13,820 nucleotides of DNA from Bacillota bacterium (GTDB lineage: Bacteria > Bacillota_I > Bacilli_A > RFN20 > CAG-826), in the NCBI GenBank assembly GCA_003512585.1, contig DOQE01000130.1:17349-31168 (forward strand), written 5' to 3'. Below are positions 1-6,350 of the stretch, one piece after another. How positions within the stretch are numbered: the first letter of the stretch is position 1; each line of letters opens with the position of its first letter. The translations under genes and the position numbers were made by a program. Below the pieces are notes generated by a model. It searched no databases. It had not been told where the DNA came from and saw only the letters and a program-made list of their open reading frames with translations.

Positions 1-11
1 AGTATGCTCAT

Positions 12-40
12 TCGCATTTTTTTCTTTCGTTTAATATAAT
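12..40 (+). promoter_or_regulatory. Promoter for a leaderless gene
   Basis: A perfect TATAAT stands at 35-40, with a weak -35 (TTCGCA/TCGCAT) near 11-17. Only six bases separate the -10 box from the ATG at 47, so the predicted transcription start falls on or next to the start codon. There is no Shine-Dalgarno sequence. The same geometry recurs at 8922-8934. Confidence 0.6.
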
Positions 41-46
41 TTAATT

Positions 47-565
47 ATGATCGTGTCTATTAAGAAAGAAAAAAGAAAAGGATGGCTAGTTTATGTGGCT
101 GCTATTTTATTTTTGCTAAGCGGCCTCTTTCTTTTCGTTTCTCCTTTTTGCTCTTATGAAATAGAGACAGGAAGAACTTTAAACTTAACCCCCTATAAGG
201 TGCTGCTTGGTGGAAGCGATTCTTTCACTTTTAATGGGTACGTGTATTCTTTTTCTTATTCATTAAACATTCCTTTACTTATATTGGAACAGCTTTTAGT
301 TCTCTGCTTTTTTTCTTGTTTGTTTGGGAAAAGAGTTAAAAGAAATATTATTGCCGGGTTAATTATTGGATCTATTTGTTTGTGCTTTGATTGCTTTTGT
401 TTGAGGTTAGTTTGCTTTTCCTCAAAAGGTATCCTCTATTCTGGGGTTAAATATGGGCCTGGTTTCTATTTTTCTATTATATTTTGTGTATTTGCCTTAA
501 TTATTTTATTGATTTGTCTCGTTCCTTTTTCTTTTAATAAAAAAGAAGTTGACGATGAGGCATAA
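47..565 (+). CDS. Small four-helix membrane protein, unknown function
   Basis: I do not recognise this 172-residue protein. A short basic N-terminus (KKEKRKGW) is followed by about four hydrophobic segments, near residues 13-34, 73-94, 101-124 and 139-162, and a short acidic tail. The stretch between helices 1 and 2 is polar and probably lies outside. Helix 3 is cysteine-rich, with five Cys in 13 residues (C111, C113, C116, C118, C123). The ATG at 47 is chosen because a perfect TATAAT ends six bases upstream, giving a leaderless transcript, and because the basic N-terminus suits an inside-facing first helix. It stands alone before ssrA. No terminator is obvious after the TAA at 563-565. It is expected in the cytoplasmic membrane. 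Confidence 0.7.
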   Translation: MIVSIKKEKRKGWLVYVAAILFLLSGLFLFVSPFCSYEIETGRTLNLTPYKVLLGGSDSFTFNGYVYSFSYSLNIPLLILEQLLVLCFFSCLFGKRVKRNIIAGLIIGSICLCFDCFCLRLVCFSSKGILYSGVKYGPGFYFSIIFCVFALIILLICLVPFSFNKKEVDDEA

Positions 566-592
566 TAATTAATCTTAAATTTTATTTAAAAT

Positions 593-621
593 TTCACATT
601 GTTTATTTCTTGGTATATACT
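593..621 (+). promoter_or_regulatory. ssrA promoter
   Basis: The -35 box TTCACA (593-598) and the -10 box TATACT (616-621) each differ from consensus at one position, and the spacer is exactly 17 bases. Transcription should start near 628, about 26 bases before the mature tmRNA 5' end. The short leader contains a perfect 6-bp hairpin (GCTTGA 628-633 with TCAAGC 639-644), which may guide 5' processing by RNase P. Confidence 0.75.
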
Positions 622-653
622 TCTACCGCTTGAACACATCAAGCACTTGTTCT

Positions 654-1047
654 GGGGCCGTCATGGTTTTGACGGAGGATAGAAAATTAGCAGTTGCAGT
701 GGAGTGGCGATCCATAACGCCAAAACAAAATAACTGACAACAGTTTTATTTATGCGAACCGCGCTAATCGCGTTTCGTGCGCTTGCGCTTAATTTAGCAC
801 CGAAATAGGTTTCCTCTAGGAGGAACAAGCACGCCCCCTGTGGTTTACTCGTCTCACACATAGGAGTGGTGTCATACCAAGACGATAAGCATTCTTCTTT
901 GGCTAGGGAAGGGTGACGAAAATTTATAGCCTTGTCTACGATGCTTACGGCATCCTTGATCGTAGATGAAATATGATGCCGTCTAAACTGTAGACGCTGC
1001 TAAGGGTCATTCTTCGGACCGGAGTTCGATTCTCCGCGACTCCACCA
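654..1047 (+). ncRNA. ssrA: tmRNA (transfer-messenger RNA), one-piece
   Basis: This RNA rescues ribosomes stalled on broken mRNA: it is charged with alanine and encodes a degradation tag. The 5' end GGGGCCGTCATGG and the 3' end, which runs to CTCCACCA at 1047, form the tRNA-like domain. The T-arm is clear: stem CGGAG 1020-1024 with CTCCG 1032-1036, and loop TTCGATT. The acceptor stem keeps the G-U pair (G656/T1041) that alanyl-tRNA synthetase needs, but has a C-A mismatch (C658/A1039). The tag frame follows the conserved ATAACTG context and reads GAC at 736 through GCT 787-789 to TAA 790-792, giving DNSFIYANRANRVSCACA. A strong hairpin (TTCCTC-TAG-GAGGAA, about 809-823) fits a pseudoknot stem downstream of the tag. 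The length of 394 nt is slightly above usual. CCA is encoded. Small open frames on either strand within it are not genes. Confidence 0.97.
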
Positions 1048-1058
1048 TAAAAAAGCGT

Positions 1059-1091
1059 GGGTTTGATACAATTGTTATCAAGCCTTTTTTT
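1059..1091 (+). terminator. Rho-independent terminator of ssrA
   Basis: GGTTTGATA (1060-1068) pairs with TATCAAGCC (1076-1084), containing one G-U pair and a short loop, and is followed by seven T (1085-1091). It lies 12 bases after the tmRNA CCA end. Confidence 0.85.
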
Positions 1092-1464
1092 GTAGATAGG
1101 AATATTTATCCGTTTTTTGTATGACTTGAATGTTCTTTTAAATACCAAAAAAGCCAAGAATTTATGCTACAGTGATTATCTAGAGCAACCATTGCTTCGC
1201 ATTTTGGCTTGTGAAAAAATTCATTTAGAACCCCGTGGCATTTCATGCTATCTAATTTCTGACTAGGAAGATTTTTATTGCAAATGGCAAGAAATTAAAA
1301 ATTGGAGTCAATTTGTTTTGATAGAGAAAAAACAATAAGGACGTGTGCTTAAAACTGGCGAAAAAATACCATATATTTTTAGGAAAATAATTTTTTCTCC
1401 ATTTCATTTTCATCATACTTTTTTTAATTGCCAAACAAATTAAATTAAAATTTATTTAGACAAC
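1092..1464. other. Intergenic stretch without a convincing gene
   Basis: This stretch lies between the ssrA terminator and the MFS-like gene. One frame (about 1096-1263, + strand) stays open for 56 codons and ends at TAG 1264-1266. It includes the protein-like string DYLEQPLLRILACEKI but has no ATG or ribosome site; only TTG could start it, so it may be a decayed gene fragment. A 60-codon minus-strand frame (1252-1434) starts with TTG without a ribosome site and has the composition of AT-rich noncoding DNA. No RNA gene, repeat or integration-site duplicate of the ssrA 3' end was seen. Confidence 0.5.
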
Positions 1465-2850
1465 ATGAAGATATACTTTTATCTATCCGATATTTTTTCT
1501 ATTATTTGTTGTATGAGCGATGCGTTATTTTTAGATAGAAAAAAATATAAAGAAACATTTAAGGCCCAGATATTTTATATTTTCGTTTCTTTATACGAAG
1601 GAATGGTATTTTCTTTTTTGACGTTGTTCCTTAACGAATGTAGGAAAAATCTATCATGGTCGTTTTTAATGTCTTCTTTTAGTCTTTTTCTTCCTCCTTT
1701 TGGGGCGGCAATAGGGACATTTATATCTTCTTTTTTGGTGTCTTCTCAAAAGAAGAATTTAAAACTGATGAGAATTATTTGCCTATCTTCTTTTGTTTTG
1801 ATAAATACACTCGGTTTATTAGGCTTGTTTTTACCCAACGGGTTAAACGGAAATGGCTTAGTTGAAAATAGTTTCCAGTACTATTTTCTATATTCTATCT
1901 TCGTCATAATTCCATTTTTGCTTATGGGGCTGCATTGGTCTTTTCTTTCTTTTCAAACTTCAAATATAGCCGACATTAATTATGCTGAAAAAACTAGATA
2001 TGGGCATGTTTGCCTTTATGGAGTGCTGGTTCCTCTTCTAGCTTCTCCTATCGCTGGTTTAATCGCGGAAAGTTTATTCCATTCATACAAGGGTTATTTA
2101 TTTTTATTTTCCATTTCTTCTCCGACTATTTTAATTTTGTTTGGTTTGACGTATCTATTTAAACCATTTGATTCATCTATTTATCATCAAGATGAACATG
2201 AATTAGTTTCTTATAAGGATTTATTTAAAAACAAAACATATGTTTTCTATTTGCTCCTTGCATCTATATGGATACCTCTAGTTTGGGTTAACGATTCTCT
2301 ATCTAGCAATTTTTGGACGGCTCTAGAAAGTAGCAATGATGTTTTAAATGCATTTAATCCTCTTACCTGGGGATTTTTTATTGCTTTCTCCTCTTTAATG
2401 GAATTCGTATTCGTATTTATTAATACTAAATTTGGTTTTGGAAAAAAGGTTAAATTTTCTTTAACGCTTTCCTTTATATTGCTTTTCCTTTTATCGACAT
2501 CATTTGGAATAATTTCTATTTTTTATAACGGACCAATTCAAGATGGGCTTGGATTGGTTTTGGTCGTTATAGCCTTGCATTCTTTAAAAGGTATGGCCAA
2601 TGGCCTATATTTGACTAGTAACATTATGATGTTACATTCTATTGTTGGCCCAAAATATAGAAGAAAAGCCGTCTTTATAGCTCCTTGCATATATCAACTT
2701 GTTAATTCTATTTTGCAATTCGTTTATCCTTATCTAACTTCTTTTAGATATATATCGTTCTTTGTTTTGTCCTTTCTTGCCTTGCTTGGATTTATTCTTT
2801 CTTTCTTTTTAAATGTATCTATATCTTTGCCTCATAAAAACGTTGAATAG
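1465..2850 (+). CDS. MFS-like 12-helix membrane transporter
   Basis: This is probably a major facilitator superfamily secondary transporter; the substrate is unknown. About 12 hydrophobic helices span the whole protein, with a longer polar centre near residues 235-260 (FKPFDSSIYHQDEHELVSYKDLF) that resembles the loop between the two six-helix halves. The usual MFS loop 2-3 signature is not strict. The true start is uncertain. From ATG 1465 the protein has 461 residues, but its first 16 look unlike a transporter N-terminus. ATG 1513 gives MSDALFLDRKKYKETFKAQ before helix 1 and sits seven bases after TATTAT (1500-1505), again a leaderless arrangement. I favour 1513. The gene ends at TAG 2848-2850, which overlaps the -35 box of the ABC operon. 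Confidence 0.75.
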   Translation: MKIYFYLSDIFSIICCMSDALFLDRKKYKETFKAQIFYIFVSLYEGMVFSFLTLFLNECRKNLSWSFLMSSFSLFLPPFGAAIGTFISSFLVSSQKKNLKLMRIICLSSFVLINTLGLLGLFLPNGLNGNGLVENSFQYYFLYSIFVIIPFLLMGLHWSFLSFQTSNIADINYAEKTRYGHVCLYGVLVPLLASPIAGLIAESLFHSYKGYLFLFSISSPTILILFGLTYLFKPFDSSIYHQDEHELVSYKDLFKNKTYVFYLLLASIWIPLVWVNDSLSSNFWTALESSNDVLNAFNPLTWGFFIAFSSLMEFVFVFINTKFGFGKKVKFSLTLSFILLFLLSTSFGIISIFYNGPIQDGLGLVLVVIALHSLKGMANGLYLTSNIMMLHSIVGPKYRRKAVFIAPCIYQLVNSILQFVYPYLTSFRYISFFVLSFLALLGFILSFFLNVSISLPHKNVE

Positions 2851-2880
2851 TTAATTTACATGTGTATACTGAATATGCAC
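2843..2880 (+). promoter_or_regulatory. Promoter and candidate GntR operator of the ABC operon
   Basis: The -35 box TTGAAT (2843-2848) and -10 box TATACT (2865-2870) are 16 bases apart. The sequence GTGTATACTGAATATGCAC (2862-2880) is a palindrome with 7 of 9 base pairs symmetric around G2871. It covers the -10 box and the expected start site, just before the ribosome site at 2881-2885. A bound dimer there would block transcription. The repressor is most likely the GntR protein encoded last in the operon, as in ytr-type loci; that link is inference. Confidence 0.6.
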
Positions 2881-2891
2881 GGAGGTTAATT

Positions 2892-3761
2892 ATGCCTATC
2901 CTTGAAGTTAAGCATCTATATAAATCGTATCCAACGTTTGAATTAAAAGACGTTAATTTTTCTTTAGAGCCAGGTTACATAATGGGCTTTATTGGGAAAA
3001 ATGGTGCAGGAAAAACAACAACTATTAAATCTATTTATAACTTAGTTAAGAAAGATTCAGGAGAAATATATTTATTAGGAAAGAAAGTCGAAGATTATTC
3101 TGAGATAGAGTTAAAGCAAAGCGTTGCTTTAATGCTTGGCGGGATGAATATTTATTCTAATTCAAAAATAGAAGTAATAGGTGAAGTCGTTTCAAAGTTT
3201 TATAAGAATTTTAATAAGGGCATATATGAGTCTTTATTAAAAAAGTTTAACTTGGATAAAAGCAAAAAATTTAAAGAATTATCCAACGGCATGAAGACAA
3301 AATTTCTTTTGACCTTATCTATGTCTTTTGATGCAAAATTATTGATTTTAGATGAACCAACTTCAGGGCTAGATCCATTCTCTAGAGATGAAATCCTTGA
3401 GGTTTTTCAAAAATATATAGAGGATGGGAAACATTCAATTCTGTTCTCAACCCAAATTATTTCCGATTTGGAACAAATTGCCGATTACATTACTTATATT
3501 AAGGACGGAAAAATTGTATTAAGTGATGAAAAAGAAAAGTTTTGTGACTTTTATAGATTGATAAATTGTTCAAAAGAAGATGGAGAAAAGATACCTGTCT
3601 CAATGCTTTTGGGCAAGAGAGAGTCTGATTTTTCTTTCCAAGCCTTAATAAAAAAAGAAGATGAGCATAAATTGCCATATGGAGTAGAAGTAATTCTTCC
3701 TACCATTGAACAAATAATGATTATGATTGAAAGAGGCATAAAAAATGAAAGCATTAATTAA
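2892..3761 (+). CDS. ABC transporter ATP-binding protein, YtrB/BcrA type
   Basis: The protein hydrolyses ATP to drive the membrane partner encoded next. ATG 2892 is the start because GGAGG (2881-2885) sits six bases upstream and the protein then begins MPILEVKHLYKSY like its family; an upstream in-frame ATG at 2862 lies inside the promoter. Of 289 residues, Walker A is GKNGAGKT (35-42), the signature is LSNGM (130-134, degenerate, as in this subfamily), Walker B is LLILDE (150-155) with catalytic E155, and the D-loop is SGLDP (158-162). The switch-loop histidine is replaced by glutamine (FSTQ, Q188), which is unusual. The C-terminal 80 residues form the variable accessory part. The gene overlaps the permease gene by 17 bases, so translation is probably coupled. 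The substrate is unknown; related GntR-linked systems respond to cell-wall-active antibiotics or peptides. Confidence 0.92.
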   Translation: MPILEVKHLYKSYPTFELKDVNFSLEPGYIMGFIGKNGAGKTTTIKSIYNLVKKDSGEIYLLGKKVEDYSEIELKQSVALMLGGMNIYSNSKIEVIGEVVSKFYKNFNKGIYESLLKKFNLDKSKKFKELSNGMKTKFLLTLSMSFDAKLLILDEPTSGLDPFSRDEILEVFQKYIEDGKHSILFSTQIISDLEQIADYITYIKDGKIVLSDEKEKFCDFYRLINCSKEDGEKIPVSMLLGKRESDFSFQALIKKEDEHKLPYGVEVILPTIEQIMIMIERGIKNESIN

Positions 3762-4395
3762 TAAAGAATTAAAATTAGGCATCCACCCTTCTTGTTATTT
3801 TGCATTTCTATTTCCCTTCATGGTTTTTATTCCTAACTATCCATTGGTTGTTTGTTTCATTTTTCCTCTTTCCTTATTTCCAAATGTTATTTTGTCTTTG
3901 ATGAGCGAGAACAATGATTTAGAGTTTTCTCTCCTTATGCCGATTAGAAAAAAGGACTATGTGGCTTCAAAATCGTTTTCTTTTTTATTTTTAGAATTGA
4001 CTACTATTTTAATTAGTGTCCCTTTAGTTCTTTTTCGTTATTTTTATATGTCTGCCTCGTTAGAAAATAACCCTGGATTAAATAACCCTTTATCGTTATA
4101 TGCAACCCTTTTTATCGGGTATGGATTGTTTAATTTTTTAATTTTTGTTATCTATTTTAAAACTGCCCCAAAAAGGATCATGGCTTATTTAGTGGCAATG
4201 TTTGTTACTATCTTTTGGCTTTGTTTTGCTGGCATAATATTTGCTTTTATTCCTGGTATCGGTGATTCTTTAAATAAAGATAGTGGGCTTGTATATCAAC
4301 TAATTTATTTCTTTATTGGTTTGCTTTTGTTTATAATCATGACCATTCTCACTAACTTTATAAGTGTTAAGGAATTAGAAAGTAGAAACCTTTGA
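3745..4395 (+). CDS. ABC-2 type transporter permease
   Basis: This is the membrane subunit for the ATPase encoded just upstream. It has 216 residues with about six hydrophobic segments, and a short N-terminal MKALINKELKLG typical of ABC-2 permeases, where a Lys-rich amphipathic start precedes helix 1. A cytoplasmic loop near residues 60-75 (DLEFSLLMPIRKKDYVASK) matches the coupling-loop pattern LLPIxRKDYVxSK seen in this family. The start ATG lies inside the end of the ATPase gene, preceded by GAAAGAGG. The stop TGA (4393-4395) is one base before the ATG of the GntR gene, so the three genes form one operon. The protein is small for the class and probably works as a dimer. Confidence 0.85.
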   Translation: MKALINKELKLGIHPSCYFAFLFPFMVFIPNYPLVVCFIFPLSLFPNVILSLMSENNDLEFSLLMPIRKKDYVASKSFSFLFLELTTILISVPLVLFRYFYMSASLENNPGLNNPLSLYATLFIGYGLFNFLIFVIYFKTAPKRIMAYLVAMFVTIFWLCFAGIIFAFIPGIGDSLNKDSGLVYQLIYFFIGLLLFIIMTILTNFISVKELESRNL

Positions 4396-4396
4396 T

Positions 4397-4762
4397 ATGG
4401 ATATTGTTCTTTCCTCTAAATCGCCTTTGCCAATTTATAAGCAAATCGAAGAATGCATTAAATCTGATATTTTAAGCAGGAAATTAAAAGGAGATGAGCC
4501 TCTCCCTTCAATTCGCCAATTGGCATCTAGTTTGAAAATATCTGTTATTACCATTAAAAACGCTTATGAGGAGCTAGAAAAAGACGGTTTTATTTATTCT
4601 TGTCCAGGAAAAGGTTTTTATGTTTGCTTTTTCACTGAAGCGCAATTAAGGCTTTATAAAAAAGCCATAGTTAAACAAACAATTGAAAATCAAATGTCTT
4701 ATTTAAGACCTATGGGCATTAGCGAAGAAGAAATAAAAGATGTTTTCAAAAATGTTAAATAG
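4397..4762 (+). CDS. GntR-family regulator, short YtrA subfamily
   Basis: This 121-residue DNA-binding repressor has a winged helix-turn-helix at residues 11-77: PLPIYKQIEECIKSDIL, then PSIRQLASSLKISVITIKNA as the recognition part, and the wing ending GKGFYV. After that only about 40 helical residues remain, which is the YtrA type, where the short tail serves for dimerisation and no large effector domain exists. It follows the permease gene after one base. YtrA-type genes usually come first in such operons; here the gene is last. It probably represses its own operon at the palindrome 2862-2880. Its last eight bases overlap the end of the convergent MATE gene. Confidence 0.9.
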   Translation: MDIVLSSKSPLPIYKQIEECIKSDILSRKLKGDEPLPSIRQLASSLKISVITIKNAYEELEKDGFIYSCPGKGFYVCFFTEAQLRLYKKAIVKQTIENQMSYLRPMGISEEEIKDVFKNVK

Positions 4763-6152
4763 CTTTCTTTTCTTTGCTTGCTAGTTCGATATTTACTTTT
4801 TTTAGGATACAAACCATTGCGATTATATTTGCAATTGAAGTTAACGCCCAAGAAATTGGATAGACACTATATAACCAACCTACCGTATGAAAGTAGGGTA
4901 AATTAAATAATGTTTCAAGAAATAATATTCTAATTATTGTGCATCCGATTAAGGTGGAAATCATTGGGAATGTGCTTCTTCTGCATCCTCTCATTATGCC
5001 GCTAGAAATATCCATGACCCCATCCAATACATAAGTCAGACCAACTACAAGCAGTCTTTCTTTTCCGGAAATCAAGGCTTGCTCTGTGTCTACATATAAC
5101 CCAAGCAATTGTCTATTGGCAAATATTACGATTATAGAAATCACCCCACAAAATAGGAAATTCCAAACCATGGAATAGAAAAATATTTTTTTAATGCTGT
5201 TTTTCTTTTTTGCTCCATAATTTGTGGCAGTAAAAGACATAGCGGCTGAATAAATTGCCTCTATTCCTGCATATATGTAGCTTTCGATATTACTTGAGGC
5301 TATGGCCCCATCTTGAAGTTCTTTGTTTTCTGGGGCTACTTGATATAGTTTTGCTTGAATAAATACGTTTGGCAAGGCAAAGAAAAATCCTTGAAGACCA
5401 GCAGGTAAGCCTAACCTAACTATTTCTTTTAAGGAGGCGTTATCGATTCTCATTTGCTTCCACTCTAGCCTAACATAAGATTTTTTGTTAAAGAAAAAAG
5501 AAAGTATGGCCAAGATGGCTGAAATTATTTCTGAAATGACAGTCGCTATTGCTACGCCAGCCACATCCATTTTTAGCCAGGCGACAAAAGCAATGTCGGC
5601 TGCAACGTTAAATAATCCGGATATTAAAAGAATAAAGAAAGGCATGGCAGAATCTCCTTCGGCCCTCATTATTTGCGATAAGTAGTTATAAATCATTAAA
5701 AAGGGCAAACCCAAGAAATAAATTTGCAAATAAGTGGTTGCCAAATCAATTAAATGGTCACTTGTCCCCATGATTTCCAATAGATATCGAGAAGAAAAAT
5801 ATCCAATAATCCCAACTGTAATTCCACTTATTACGGAGACTAGAAAGGACGTATGCAATATTTTTGAGGCTTTTTCTTTATTGTTAGCTCCTTTCGCATT
5901 GCCTATAGCTACATTTGAACCCATGGCCATATTCGAAAAAACTACAATGACTAAATTTATTAAGGCCCCATTTGCTGCAACGGCTGCCATGGAAGATTGC
6001 CCACCACCCATAAAATGAACGGTGACTAGGTCGACTGTGGAATATAGCAGTTGCAAGACGGTTGTCAAAAATAAAGGCAAAGAAAATAAACCTATTTTGG
6101 CAAACAGGTTTCCCTTTGTCATATCCATTTCTTTAAACAATTGTTTTCCCAT
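4755..6152 (-). CDS. MATE-family multidrug/Na+ efflux protein
   Basis: This is a multidrug and toxic compound extrusion transporter of the cytoplasmic membrane, exchanging H+ or Na+ for cationic compounds in known members; the substrate here cannot be told. Its 465 residues fit the usual length, with 12 hydrophobic helices in two homologous halves. The N-terminus DMTKGNLFAKIGLFSLPLFLTTVLQ and the helix 1-2 loop YSTVDLVTVHFMG are typical, as are ATVISEIISA in the first half and GIMRGCRRSTFPM in the second. The first ATG (6150-6152) is taken; ATGs at codons 9 and 11 are possible, since many relatives begin MTKGN. No clear ribosome site precedes any of them. The gene is transcribed alone and converges on the GntR gene with an 8-bp overlap and no terminator between. 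Confidence 0.92.
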   Translation of the reverse strand: MGKQLFKEMDMTKGNLFAKIGLFSLPLFLTTVLQLLYSTVDLVTVHFMGGGQSSMAAVAANGALINLVIVVFSNMAMGSNVAIGNAKGANNKEKASKILHTSFLVSVISGITVGIIGYFSSRYLLEIMGTSDHLIDLATTYLQIYFLGLPFLMIYNYLSQIMRAEGDSAMPFFILLISGLFNVAADIAFVAWLKMDVAGVAIATVISEIISAILAILSFFFNKKSYVRLEWKQMRIDNASLKEIVRLGLPAGLQGFFFALPNVFIQAKLYQVAPENKELQDGAIASSNIESYIYAGIEAIYSAAMSFTATNYGAKKKNSIKKIFFYSMVWNFLFCGVISIIVIFANRQLLGLYVDTEQALISGKERLLVVGLTYVLDGVMDISSGIMRGCRRSTFPMISTLIGCTIIRILFLETLFNLPYFHTVGWLYSVYPISWALTSIANIIAMVCILKKVNIELASKEKKAI

Positions 6153-6169
6153 AAAAATGACTGCATGCT

Positions 6170-6197
6170 ATTCTAGAATTTTCTATTGATTTTTCAA
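6170..6197 (-). promoter_or_regulatory. Promoter of the MATE gene
   Basis: On the minus strand, TTGAAA (6197-6192) and TAGAAT (6175-6170) are 16 bases apart, and each differs from consensus at one position. Transcription should start near 6163, giving a leader of about 10 bases with no Shine-Dalgarno site before the ATG at 6152. Confidence 0.55.
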
Positions 6198-6274
6198 TAC
6201 GGTAACTTTCTTTTTCATTTGCTTGCTTCTATATTTGAAAAAAATTATCAAAAATATCGATTATTTTTAAAAAA

Positions 6275-6303
6275 TTCACATATTTTATTGAAGAAAATAT
6301 TAG
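6275..6303 (+). promoter_or_regulatory. Possible promoter of the 404-residue membrane protein gene
   Basis: TTCACA (6275-6280), identical to the ssrA -35 box, is followed after 17 bases by TATTAG (6298-6303), a weak -10 box. Transcription from near 6310 would give a leader of about 40 bases that carries the strong AAGGAG ribosome site at 6339-6344. Confidence 0.4.
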
Positions 6304-6350
6304 ACCCGTGTACGATTATAGCGTTAAATTTAGACTTTAAGGAGTTTTTT

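Noticed and set aside
661..1157. Minus-strand open frames of 66 and 70 codons
   Set aside because: They lie within and just beyond the tmRNA gene and its terminator; the structured RNA explains the sequence.
1252..1434. Minus-strand frame of 60 codons
   Set aside because: It begins with TTG without a ribosome site, has low-complexity composition, and matches no domain.
654..1500. Integration of a mobile element at the ssrA 3' end
   Set aside because: No duplicate of the ssrA 3' end, no integrase and no phage gene could be seen in the window.
5485..6018. Plus-strand frames of 66 and 94 codons
   Set aside because: They are antisense to the middle and start of the MATE gene, with no ribosome sites or recognisable motifs.
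6186..6350. N-terminal extension of 55 codons to the 404-residue membrane protein
   Set aside because: The perfect AAGGAG at 6339-6344 marks ATG 6351. The extension runs through promoter-like DNA and would start beside the MATE promoter.
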